Positions 34,644 to 42,488 of a stretch of DNA of 64,000 nucleotides are shown in pieces; positions within the stretch are counted from its first letter, which is position 1; the number at the start of each line of letters is the position of its first letter. The notes beneath the pieces were generated by a model that was not told the DNA's origin, did no database searches, and worked only from the letters and a program-made list of their open reading frames with translations. Origin of the DNA: Bradyrhizobium sp. CCGB12 (GTDB taxonomy: Bacteria > Pseudomonadota > Alphaproteobacteria > Rhizobiales > Xanthobacteraceae); assembly GCF_024199845.1 (NCBI RefSeq), contig NZ_JANADO010000001.1, positions 3,968,001 to 4,032,000 of the forward strand. Direction: 5' to 3'. The translations under genes and the position numbers were made by a program.

Positions 34644-36407
34644 ATGATGTTTCCTCGAGATCGGTTTCGCGGCCTCTTTTATAAGTATTTCCTCGCGCTT
34701 TTCGTGGCTGTCGCAACCCCACTGGCTTTTAGCGCCGTTATCGAAGGGTGGTTCGGTTATCGCGATCAGCGCGCGAGGCTTGACCAGTGGCTTGGTCTTC
34801 AGTCCGCATCAGCGGCCGCCGAAATACACGATTTCATCCACGGCATCACAACTCAGCTTGGCTGGCTGGTCCAGCTTCCGTGGACCGAGGAGCCCGACGA
34901 ACGCCGGCGAACCGACGCGTTGCGCCTCCTTCGACAGACGCCTGCCATCGCCAGTCTCACGCTCCTCGACGGCAACGGTCTGGAGCGTCTCTACATCTCG
35001 CGGATCGGTCTCAATCGCATTGAGAGCCGCGCAGACCGATCAGCCGATCCCGCCCTTGTCGGTGCCCGGGCAGCCCGGATCTGGTTCAGCGACGTCAGCT
35101 ACAATCGAGGCTCCGAACCGTACCTGACGGTTGCGATGGTCGGCAACCGACCGGCTGTCGGCACCGTCGTGGCCGAAGTCAACCTCAAGCTGATTTGGGA
35201 CGTGGTCTCGGCGCTCAAATTTGGCAGGACCGGCTACGCCTTCATCCTGGATCGATCGGGCCGCCTTATCGCCCATCCCGATATCAGCCTCGTTCTGCGC
35301 GGGGCGGAAGAAGCAACCTCCAAACCCTTTCGCGCCGTGCGGGATGCGATAGGTCCGACACGGGGTTTCGCAACGAGCCGGGATGCACAAGGACATTATG
35401 TTGCTGCCAGCGCGGCTCCCGTACAGGGCCCCGATTGGACGGTCGTGGTCGCGCAACCGCTATCTGAAGCCTACGCGCCGCTCTATGCCGCCCTGTGGCG
35501 GACCGCAATGCTGCTCGCAATAAGCAGCATACTCGCGGGGATTCTGGCCTATGCATTGGCGGACCGAATGACGGAGCCAATCAAATTGCTCGAGGAGGGC
35601 ACAGAGAGAATTGGTGCCGGGGCCCTTGACCACCGCATTTCAATACACACCGGGGACGAATTCCAACGCCTTGCAGACAGTTTCAACAGAATGGCTTCCG
35701 AGTTGGAGCTGGCGCAGCAGCACCAGGAGCGCATAGCCAAGCTCAAGCGGTTCCTTGCCCCTCAGGTCGCAGATCTCGTCGATAGAGCCGGCGACGACAG
35801 TGTGCTGGACGGCCGCCGCACGGACGTCGTCGTTGTCTTCTGCGATCTGAGAGGTTTCACCGCGTTTTCAGCAGGAGCTACGCCTGACGAGGTCATGAGC
35901 GTACTGTCGGAGTACTATGAGAGCCTTGGCACTGTCGTCGCGAAATTCGAAGCAACGCTGATCAACTTCTCCGGAGACGGACTGATGGTTCTGGTGAACG
36001 CACCAGTCCCCATCGAAGAACCTGCTTTGAGAGCTATCGATCTTGCCGTCGACATGCAGAAGAATGTGCAAGCCCTGATCGCCGGCTGGCGATCACGTGG
36101 CTACCACGTTGGTTTCGGAATCGGCCTTGCCAGCGGGCCCGCGACTGTCGGCCGGATCGGCTACAAGGACCGGCTCGACTACACCGCCATTGGCAGCGTC
36201 GTGAATCTCGCCGCCCGACTGTGCGCATCTGCCGCAGACAAGGAAATCCTGATCGACGCCAAAGTCGCCGCCGGCGTCAAAGGCAAGCGGCCCGTTGAGG
36301 ATCTTGGTGGGCGCAAAATCAAGGGATTTGACGAAGCTATTCCGATCTTCGGGATATCCTTCAATTCCCTCTCTCTAGCAGAGGCGGGCCGCTCGCCGGA
36401 TGGCTAG
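34644..36407 (+). CDS. Membrane adenylate cyclase, Cache-HAMP-class III
   Basis: 587-residue inner-membrane cyclase; ATG 34644 follows CAGGAGA. TM1 is about 11-30. A periplasmic dCache-like sensor (about 38-285) is clearly related to that of the hybrid kinase at 27147 (AEVNLKLIWDVV, GYAFILDRSGRLIAHPD, PLSEAYAPLY). TM2 is about 286-305 and HAMP about 306-358. The class III catalytic domain spans about 390-570. Metal-binding Asp401 (FCDLRGF) and Asp445 (SGDG) are present, as are adenine-specifying Asp512 (DYTAIG) and transition-state Asn521 and Arg525. The usual substrate-specifying Lys three residues before the GDG is Asn441. It should make cAMP in response to a periplasmic cue. It is followed after 37 bp by a binding-protein gene. 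Confidence 0.93.
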   Translation: MMFPRDRFRGLFYKYFLALFVAVATPLAFSAVIEGWFGYRDQRARLDQWLGLQSASAAAEIHDFIHGITTQLGWLVQLPWTEEPDERRRTDALRLLRQTPAIASLTLLDGNGLERLYISRIGLNRIESRADRSADPALVGARAARIWFSDVSYNRGSEPYLTVAMVGNRPAVGTVVAEVNLKLIWDVVSALKFGRTGYAFILDRSGRLIAHPDISLVLRGAEEATSKPFRAVRDAIGPTRGFATSRDAQGHYVAASAAPVQGPDWTVVVAQPLSEAYAPLYAALWRTAMLLAISSILAGILAYALADRMTEPIKLLEEGTERIGAGALDHRISIHTGDEFQRLADSFNRMASELELAQQHQERIAKLKRFLAPQVADLVDRAGDDSVLDGRRTDVVVVFCDLRGFTAFSAGATPDEVMSVLSEYYESLGTVVAKFEATLINFSGDGLMVLVNAPVPIEEPALRAIDLAVDMQKNVQALIAGWRSRGYHVGFGIGLASGPATVGRIGYKDRLDYTAIGSVVNLAARLCASAADKEILIDAKVAAGVKGKRPVEDLGGRKIKGFDEAIPIFGISFNSLSLAEAGRSPDG

Positions 36408-36444
36408 CATAATCAACTTGAGGACTGCTTGAGCGTTCGGGGCT

Positions 36445-37506
36445 ATGCTCCGACAATCGGCTGACGGCAGCGGGTTCGTAGCCATGAGATGCGCCAACTC
36501 CAGAGCAGTGACGCTGCGAAGACGCGTCAAGCGGCGAGATGTCCTGCTTTTGATGGCAGGCGTCGCGACGTGGACGACGAGATCGTATGCGCAGAAACCC
36601 TCCATGCCCGTCATTGGCTATCTTTGTCCGGAGTCGCCCGAGCTCTTTGCGAGTCGACTTCAGGCCTTCCATCAGGGACTGGGAGAAGCCGGCTTTGTCG
36701 AGGGACGCAACGTGAAGATCGACTTTCAATGGGCCAACGGACAATATTCTCGATTGCCTGGCTTGGCCGCCGAACTGGTCGCCCGCAATGTGGATGTCCT
36801 CGTGGCGCCTGGGGGCGCTCCCGTGGCACTCGCCGCGAAAGCCGCGAGTACGACAAAGCCAATCGTTTTTGAGATGGGCGGCGACCCCGTCCAACTCCAC
36901 GTGGTCGATAGCTTGTCGCGGCCGGGCGGAAATATCACGGGGGTTTCGAGCCTGAGTGTCGACGTTTCGCCAAAGCGGCTTGAATTCATGCGCGACCTGA
37001 TGCCCACCGCGACGAAGCTGATGGTTGTCGTCAACCCCACAAGTCCGACCGCACAGTCACAATTGCAGAAGCTTCACGCAGCCGCAGACACCCTGGGTGT
37101 TCGATTGGAAATCTTGGGCGCAAGCAAGGAAGCTGAGTTTGACTCGGTGTTCGCTGCCGTGGCCAAGGACGGGGCAAGCGGACTTGTGTTTACCTCCGAT
37201 CCCTATTTTGCCTTTCGCAGCTCGCAGTTGGCTGCCCTCGCGGTCAAGTATCGCGTGCCCGCAATCACACAGACCCGAGATTTTCCCATTGCTGGCGGTT
37301 TGATGAGCTATGGAGGAGATTTCATGCAGTCGCACCGGCGCGCAGGAATCTATGCCGGACGGATCCTGATGGGCGAGAAGCCTTCTGATCTTCCAGTCCA
37401 GCTCGTTACGAAGGTTGAGCTCGTTATCAATTTGAAGGCGGCCAAACTGCTAGGTCACGCGTTCTCCTCTGCGTTCGTTGCCGGCGCAGATGAGGTGATC
37501 GAGTGA
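36445..37506 (+). CDS. ABC_sub_bind-type periplasmic binding protein paired with cyclase
   Basis: 353 residues as drawn; the true start may be ATG 36484, since the twin-arginine-like signal (VKRRDVLLLMAGVATW) begins about residue 29. The family pattern is clear: PVIGYLCPESPE, LVARNVDVLVAPGGAPVALAA, KPIVFEMGGDPVQLHVVDSLSRPGGNITG (key part SRPGGNITG), LMVVVNPTSPTAQ, GGLMSYGGDF, and a terminal GADEVIE. No permease or ATPase gene is adjacent. It follows the cyclase on the same strand, repeating the binding-protein/sensor pairing seen at 26107-29840, though in the opposite gene order. Confidence 0.88.
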   Translation: MLRQSADGSGFVAMRCANSRAVTLRRRVKRRDVLLLMAGVATWTTRSYAQKPSMPVIGYLCPESPELFASRLQAFHQGLGEAGFVEGRNVKIDFQWANGQYSRLPGLAAELVARNVDVLVAPGGAPVALAAKAASTTKPIVFEMGGDPVQLHVVDSLSRPGGNITGVSSLSVDVSPKRLEFMRDLMPTATKLMVVVNPTSPTAQSQLQKLHAAADTLGVRLEILGASKEAEFDSVFAAVAKDGASGLVFTSDPYFAFRSSQLAALAVKYRVPAITQTRDFPIAGGLMSYGGDFMQSHRRAGIYAGRILMGEKPSDLPVQLVTKVELVINLKAAKLLGHAFSSAFVAGADEVIE

Positions 37507-37620
37507 CCTACGCTTCCGAACGGACGCCGTTGGGCGGCAGCGACATCCCGCTGCAGGGCCGCCAAGTGCTGGTCGGTCGTTTTTGCGGTCCGGCCAAAAA
37601 ACGCCCACGCCGGCACACGA

Positions 37621-37935
37621 TCAAGCGTGGCCAAGTCGGACCACGTTTGTCGTGTTGCTGCAATCATTCGCTGATTGCGGCGAGCGGCGGCGCAGAACGA
37701 AGCATACGCCGCAAAGCGTCCCCTTCCTCCACACGACGCGGCAGAAGAAGATCCCGGAATGGCCGTCGAACGACAGAGCAAATTCGTTGGCAAATATGTA
37801 GTACGGCGTGGAGATGCAGGCCCCGAGAGCGCTGATGTCGCGCACGATGCATGGGTGAGCTCCACTAATTCCACCAAATGACAGACGGGCCGCCCGGTTG
37901 ATCGGTATCCGGTTCATTGCACGACGTTCGATCAT
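37621..37935 (-). CDS. PilZ-domain protein
   Basis: 104-residue single-domain PilZ protein. ATG 37935 is preceded by GGAGA. The c-di-GMP-binding signature is intact: RAMNR (RxxxR) followed by IPI near the N-terminus, then DISALG (DxSxxG) about 20 residues later. The rest forms the small beta barrel, with a C-terminal tail NTTNVVRLGHA. It probably acts as a cytosolic c-di-GMP receptor. It converges with the binding-protein gene and has no obvious operon partner. Confidence 0.8.
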   Translation of the reverse strand: MIERRAMNRIPINRAARLSFGGISGAHPCIVRDISALGACISTPYYIFANEFALSFDGHSGIFFCRVVWRKGTLCGVCFVLRRRSPQSANDCSNTTNVVRLGHA

Positions 37936-38312
37936 GGCGAGAGTCTCCGAACGAAGAGATAACTTCCCATCGAACGATCGCAGCGACCGCGATGGTACTC
38001 TCTGCAAGATCAGTTTTCCGCTCCCGCCGACGCGTGGAAAACAGCAAGATTTGCACGTTGATCTGCGCGGCCTGCGCAGACAAGCAGTATTATTGCCTCA
38101 TTAAAATTGAAACTGCCGAAATGGTTAATTCGGGCGCTTGATGCCAAATTAAAAGCTGACGAACTGCTCAAAAATGCATCTTCCCCGTGCTTGTGAGGTG
38201 TTTCACAGCTTTTTCATGAACCTGCGTTACGATTTAATTTGGACCTGCAGTTATTTTCCATTTTTCGGCCCGCCGACAGTTGTTTTTAAACAGTCACAAT
38301 AAAGGGGCGCTG
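37936..38312. other. Gene-poor intergenic region upstream of PilZ gene
   Basis: 377 bp with lower GC than its surroundings and no convincing coding frame. A perfect 7-bp stem TCTGCGC/GCGCAGA with a 5-nt loop lies at 38062-38080. The PilZ promoter (minus strand) and a possible promoter for the small downstream frame (plus strand) probably lie here. Several short overlapping frames look like noise. Confidence 0.4.
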
Positions 38313-38498
38313 ATGTGTAGTCGTGGTCTGGTGCGTGACCGCATAGTGATTTTGCGCGAGCGCATCTGGTTGCTGAGCTCTCAACTGGAAGAGCTTCAAA
38401 GTCTTCGCAGCCGGGTGGAGCAAGCCGAGAAACGAAGAGTTGATAGACGTTCAAGACACACGGTTATCTCCGCGATGCGTCGCCGATTGCGGCGATAG
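38313..38498 (+). CDS. Possible small coiled-coil protein (61 aa)
   Basis: A short frame beginning at ATG 38313, preceded by AAAGGGGCG as a possible ribosome binding site. It encodes a charged, Leu/Arg/Glu-rich helix (RDRIVILRERIWLLSSQLEE) predicted by eye to form a coiled coil, with a basic C-terminus. No family is recognised. It lies alone between the PilZ gene and the first insertion sequence. It could be a real small regulator or chance. Confidence 0.35.
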   Translation: MCSRGLVRDRIVILRERIWLLSSQLEELQSLRSRVEQAEKRRVDRRSRHTVISAMRRRLRR

Positions 38499-38619
38499 TG
38501 GCGTGTTCGATGATCGCAAGCCGTGGCGCGCCAAAGCGCGCACAGGCTCGAGCCCCGGGAACATCGGTTTGGCGCGCAAAACAGCCTCCCTGTCGCCAAA
38601 AGCAGTGGGCGGGGCCGCG

Positions 38620-38635
38620 TGTCCGCTCTGCCTCC
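38620..38635. repeat. Left half of interrupted palindromic repeat A
   Basis: TGTCCGCTCTGCCTCC abuts the left end of IS copy 1. The other half lies 8.3 kb away, beyond the right end of IS copy 2, so repeat A marks the chromosomal site into which the whole IS-segment-IS structure was inserted. Confidence 0.7.
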
Positions 38636-40127
38636 GATTCCGTTGAAGAAGTTCGTCTCGCGGCAGAGGCGGCCGCAAATTGCAGCGCGAACCGACCATC
38701 TCTCAGGCCGCCTTTGGCTGCGGCATTGGGACCAGCTTAGCTAATTTCCGAAGGTTCTGCGCGGCTGCTGCGAGGAGGAACTCGTCACGGGCACCATTCG
38801 GTCCACGTAGTCGCAGTCGGTCCAGCCTGAGAATGCGTTTGAGGTGAGCGAACAACATTTCGACCTTCTTGCGCAGTCGTCTTGATGTTCGCCCCTCCCA
38901 GGTGTTGGCAATCGCCCGCGCCATGTCGCGGGCCCCCTCATGAATCGAACGAGGCACCCTTCGAGCAGGCGTGTTCGGGCAGCAGCGTGGCCTCAAAGCA
39001 CAAGCGTCACAGTCAGCCTTGCTCGCTCGATAAAGCAACGTCTCGCCATCATTCACACGTGTCCCTGTTGTGGTCAGTGTCTTGCCGCCAGGACAGATAT
39101 AAACGTCGCCGGCTGGATCATAATTGAAGTCCTCCCGTGCGAAGGTGCCGTCCTTGCGTGCCGATTTGTCGAACACGGTCACATGCGGCTCGATGCCGTG
39201 TTCATCGACCAGCCAGCCCAGCATGTCGGCTGAACCATAGGCACTATCACCGAGGAGTCTGGACGGGTGGAGAGCGAAGTTCTTCGCGGTTCGCTCGATC
39301 ATGCGCTTGGCAGCGAGAACTTCCGCCTGCCGTATCGCCGTGGTCGGCTCCACGTCGACAATGATCGCGTTCTCCACATCGATCAGATAGTTGGTAGAGT
39401 AGGCAAAGAAAGCCTGCCCGCCATGGGCGCCGGTCCAGCGTGCGGCTGGATCAGCCGGTGAGATGAACTTGGGGACGATCTCGGTCGCGGCCCCAAAAGC
39501 CGCATCGTCCAAGACGGCTAGATACTCGTCGATGGCACGGCTTGCAGCTTGTGGGGGCAACCCCTTCTCGCCCTCGACGCCGTTCTGCCGGTTCGCGTCG
39601 GCCTTGATCAGGCTGGCATCGACTGCAAAGCTTTCTCCGCCAACCAGCCCCTCGTCGATGCAGCGGCGCAATACGGCCTCGAACAGCTGTCGCAACAGAT
39701 CACTGTCGCGGAAGCGGCCATGTCGGTTCTTCGAGAAGGTCGAGTGATCGGGCACGTCACGATCGAGCCCAAGGCGGCAGAACCAGCGGTATGCCAGGTT
39801 GAGGTGGACCTCTTCGCACAAGCGACGCTCCGATCGGATACCGAAGCAGTAGCCGACCAGCAGCATCCGGATCATCAGCTCGGGGGCGATCGAGGGACGC
39901 CCGATCGTGCTGTAGAAGGGTGACAGCTCTCGCCTCAGCCCATCGAGGTCCACGAACCTGTCGATTGATCGCAACAGATGATCGCTCGGAATGTGCCGCT
40001 CGAGCGAAAACTCGTAGAACAACGCAGCCTGCTCACCCAGCTGATGTCCCATCATGATTCAGTCCTCTCGCGACGACTGAATCAGCGAAGATCAATCGGC
40101 GCAAGCATCGACTTTTTCAACAAAATC
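38636..40127 (-). mobile_element. IS1182-like insertion sequence, copy 1 (1492 bp)
   Basis: The ends were located by comparing the two copies, which diverge exactly outside these bases. Terminal inverted repeats are 17 bp with 14 matches: GATTCCGTTGAAGAAGT at 38636-38652 and ACTTTTTCAACAAAATC at 40111-40127. One transposase gene fills it. An 8-bp inverted repeat (40056-40063 with 40076-40083) lies just upstream of the transposase ATG and could enclose its ribosome binding site. At least six base differences from copy 2 were seen. Immediate flanks are CCTCC on the left and GGTCA on the right. Confidence 0.93.
38703..40055 (-). CDS. IS1182-family transposase, copy 1
   Basis: 450-residue DDE transposase. 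The N-terminal DUF772-like region includes HIPSDHLLRSIDRFVDL and PDHSTFSKNR. The catalytic core has Asp in FAVDASLIKAD and Asp in LLGDSAYGSADM, with a late Glu in KKVEMLFAHLKR. A Cys-rich insert (CPGGK, CDACALRPRCC) precedes the last acidic residue, as usual in IS1182-type enzymes. The frame is intact and the element is probably functional. It differs from copy 2 at one residue seen by eye (Gly versus Glu in SIHEGARD/SIHEEARD). Confidence 0.94.
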   Translation of the reverse strand: MMGHQLGEQAALFYEFSLERHIPSDHLLRSIDRFVDLDGLRRELSPFYSTIGRPSIAPELMIRMLLVGYCFGIRSERRLCEEVHLNLAYRWFCRLGLDRDVPDHSTFSKNRHGRFRDSDLLRQLFEAVLRRCIDEGLVGGESFAVDASLIKADANRQNGVEGEKGLPPQAASRAIDEYLAVLDDAAFGAATEIVPKFISPADPAARWTGAHGGQAFFAYSTNYLIDVENAIIVDVEPTTAIRQAEVLAAKRMIERTAKNFALHPSRLLGDSAYGSADMLGWLVDEHGIEPHVTVFDKSARKDGTFAREDFNYDPAGDVYICPGGKTLTTTGTRVNDGETLLYRASKADCDACALRPRCCPNTPARRVPRSIHEGARDMARAIANTWEGRTSRRLRKKVEMLFAHLKRILRLDRLRLRGPNGARDEFLLAAAAQNLRKLAKLVPMPQPKAA

Positions 40128-40142
40128 GGTCAGAAGCGGACA
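40128..40142. repeat. Right half of interrupted palindromic repeat B
   Basis: GGTCAGAAGCGGACA directly abuts the right end of IS copy 1. It is the complement of the left half, TGTCCGCTCTGGGTC at 45439-45453, which abuts the left end of IS copy 2. Joined over GGTC, they form a near-perfect palindrome (one base missing in one arm). Confidence 0.75.
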
Positions 40143-40150
40143 AACGGATC

Positions 40151-41200
40151 TTATTCGACAATCTCGTCAGCCCGAGCAAGCATTGACGCGGGCACAACGA
40201 TGCCGAGCGCCTTGGCCGTCCTGACATTCACGGCCAACCAGAAGCCGGTTGGGAATTCGATAGGTAAATTGTCGGGTGACGCGCCGCGAAGGATTCTGTC
40301 GACGAAATAAGCGGCGTGACGAAAGCACCAGCGCAAATCAACCCCGTAACTGACAAGTCCACCGGCGACAACGTTTTCACGATATCCATACACAGTAGCG
40401 AGTTGCTTCTCCAGAGACGATTTCGCAATCAGTTCATTGTTTAAAATGAGCAGATTAGTCTGAAGCACGATCGCAACGTCTACCTTTTCGCCTGCCAACG
40501 CCTGTAATGCTCCCTCGATGTTGTCTCGGCTACTGGCATTTGCGACGACCATAGTTAGGCCGACGGCCTTGCCGACGGCCTCCAGTTCCGTTGCCTGTGG
40601 TGGCCCTTTCGGATCTTCCTGATTAGTAAGCAACCCCAATTTGCGGGCGTCGGGAATGAGTTCTCGTGCAAGTTCGATCTGCTTTGCGGGCAGGCCTGCG
40701 ATATATGGTTCGATCCCGGTGACGTTTCCTCCCGGCCGCGACTCACTTTCGATCAGCCCCAGATGGATCGCGTCGGCGAGCGCCGGACACACGATCGGAA
40801 TGGTTGAGGTAGCTTTCCGCAGAGCCACCGCTTCCAGAGTGGCCCCCGCCACGATGACGGCAGGCTTGAGATCAACGACCTCCTGCACGATCGCGGGCAG
40901 CCTTTCCAGCACGCCCTCCGCGGAGCGCATAATCAGGTCGAAGTTGCGGCCATTGACGTACCCATAGGTCTGCATGGTTTGGGTGAAAATCTCGAAAAAG
41001 CTGACGCCCGCCATCTTTCTCGGAGTGAACGAAATCAGCCACACCACGAGCGGACGCACCCGCGGACTTTGACGCTGAGCATTTACCCAACGCGACATCG
41101 CAACTGACAAGGATGCGCCACCCATGACGCTTATAAAATAGCGCCGCTTCACAGCATTTGGCCCTAGTTTAGTTTCAACCATATCAGCTTGGGGCAACAA
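40151..41200 (-). CDS. ABC_sub_bind-type periplasmic binding protein (third copy)
   Basis: 349 residues from ATG 41200 (Met7 at 41182 is an alternative). The N-terminus KRRYFISVMGGASLSVA is twin-arginine-like. Family motifs are present: DLKPAVIVAGATLEAVAL, IPIVCPALADA, SRPGGNVTGIEPY, LGLLTNQED, GGLVSYGVDLR, and the C-terminal MLARADEIVE. It is diverged from the two other family members in this window. It is the first gene inside the IS-bracketed segment and has no permease, ATPase or sensor gene beside it. Ligand and role are unknown. Confidence 0.88.
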   Translation of the reverse strand: MLPQADMVETKLGPNAVKRRYFISVMGGASLSVAMSRWVNAQRQSPRVRPLVVWLISFTPRKMAGVSFFEIFTQTMQTYGYVNGRNFDLIMRSAEGVLERLPAIVQEVVDLKPAVIVAGATLEAVALRKATSTIPIVCPALADAIHLGLIESESRPGGNVTGIEPYIAGLPAKQIELARELIPDARKLGLLTNQEDPKGPPQATELEAVGKAVGLTMVVANASSRDNIEGALQALAGEKVDVAIVLQTNLLILNNELIAKSSLEKQLATVYGYRENVVAGGLVSYGVDLRWCFRHAAYFVDRILRGASPDNLPIEFPTGFWLAVNVRTAKALGIVVPASMLARADEIVE

Positions 41201-41223
41201 AGCCTACGGCGTATCGGGACCAG

Positions 41224-41253
41224 ATGTCCGCTTTGGGGGCTATAAGCGGACGT
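41224..41253. repeat. Uninterrupted palindromic repeat C
   Basis: ATGTCCGCTTTGGGGGCTAT followed by AAGCGGACGT: the arms ATGTCCGCTT and AAGCGGACGT pair at 9 of 10 positions around a short loop. It belongs to the same repeat class whose loops hold the two IS copies (repeats A and B), and serves as an unoccupied example within the segment. Confidence 0.65.
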
Positions 41254-41287
41254 CCAGCCTTGCACGGGCTCAAAGGTGAGGACAAAC

Positions 41288-42442
41288 CTACCGAAGAGCC
41301 AAGGCGGCCTTTTCCGCGTCGTAGGGAAATATCCACTCCGCTGCCGATGCCCAACCGCGCATCTGTTCGGCCTGTTCTGCGGGATCTCCGCCCGCGGATC
41401 GGTAGAACCGGCCGGCGAGGCGCGAGGCGATTTGCACGCGGCTAGTTCGCGTCAATCTCAAATCCTGGTAAGCTTTCAGACGCGCCGGAATCTCATCACG
41501 TCGCGCGTCCTCTAGTAGCACGGCAAGTGCAAAACCGTCTTCGATGGCTTGCCCGGCTCCTTGACCGAAATGCGGCACCATCGGATGGGCGGCGTCGCCG
41601 AGCAACGTCACATGACCGCACGACCAATATGGCAGCGGCGGCCGATCGTAGATTCCCCAACAAAACGTATGGTCGAGCGCGGCAATCAGGTCGCGGACCG
41701 GCGCATCCCAGCCCTCGTACTCGGCTGCCAGCGTGCCGACGTTGCCCGGCGCGAACCAGGTCTCCTCGAGGTCGTGCATGCTAGGAACAAATGCGACAAT
41801 GTTGATCAGCCGCCCCTGCGATACCGGAAAGCAAATGAGGCTGCGGCCAAGCCCCATCCACATGTTCAGACCGTGCAGCTCCGCGCCCCATGCGAGTTTT
41901 TCGGTATGCACCAAGCCCCTGTAGGCCACGATGCCTTCGCTGATCGGCCGCGTCGTCAAGCCGATCTGCCGCTGGATCACCGAATGGATGCCGTCCGCGC
42001 CGATGACTACATCCGCATCGCAGATGGCGCCATTGTCAAAGGACATCCGCGCACCGTCCTGCGTCTCATCGACGGCAATACAGCGATGCCCGAACTTGAC
42101 CGGTGCTTTCACCATGCCAAGAAGCATCTCAAGGAGATCGACCCGATGAATCTGATAACTCGGCACCGTGGGCGCATTCGGGCGCGCAACGCATTCGCCT
42201 TGCGACGTTCGCAGCGTGAGACCCGAGCTCCTCGTGGTGAGCTTTTCAAGCGCACCGCGAAGGCCGGGGCGTTTAAGCAACATCGATGCATTCGGCGGGA
42301 TAGAAATACCTGCGCCGGCCTCACGTGGAGCCTCTGCGCCTTCAAAAACTGTGACGCTCATGCCCCTCACACCTAGCGCGAGCGCGGCAGACAATCCCCC
42401 AATGCCCGCACCGACGATGGCAATATTCAGTGCAACGGGCAT
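41288..42442 (-). CDS. FAD-dependent aromatic monooxygenase (salicylate hydroxylase-like)
   Basis: 384 residues from ATG 42442, which opens on MPVALNIAIVGAGIGGLS; the upstream open frame is not typical of the family. Class A flavoprotein hydroxylase motifs are present: FAD-binding GxGxxG at 10-15, the DG motif in VIGADGIHSVIQRQ, and GDAAHPMVPHFGQGAGQAIED (key part GDAAHP). It is expected to hydroxylate an aromatic acid using NAD(P)H and O2. It starts 46 bp after the end of the binding-protein gene on the same strand, so the two probably form an operon for uptake or sensing and first attack of an aromatic substrate. The exact substrate is not deducible. Confidence 0.9.
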   Translation of the reverse strand: MPVALNIAIVGAGIGGLSAALALGVRGMSVTVFEGAEAPREAGAGISIPPNASMLLKRPGLRGALEKLTTRSSGLTLRTSQGECVARPNAPTVPSYQIHRVDLLEMLLGMVKAPVKFGHRCIAVDETQDGARMSFDNGAICDADVVIGADGIHSVIQRQIGLTTRPISEGIVAYRGLVHTEKLAWGAELHGLNMWMGLGRSLICFPVSQGRLINIVAFVPSMHDLEETWFAPGNVGTLAAEYEGWDAPVRDLIAALDHTFCWGIYDRPPLPYWSCGHVTLLGDAAHPMVPHFGQGAGQAIEDGFALAVLLEDARRDEIPARLKAYQDLRLTRTSRVQIASRLAGRFYRSAGGDPAEQAEQMRGWASAAEWIFPYDAEKAALALR

Positions 42443-42488
42443 GATCCGATCCCTAGCGAACATTCTGATTGTGCGAAACAGCCGATCG

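Noticed and set aside
37455..37877. 140-residue minus-strand frame overlapping the end of the binding-protein gene
   Set aside because: It is antisense to the conserved C-terminus of an ABC_sub_bind gene and overlaps the better supported PilZ gene in another frame.
38525..38540. GCGCGC-CAAA-GCGCGC hairpin as a terminator
   Set aside because: It is short, lacks a U-tract and is not placed at the end of a confident gene.
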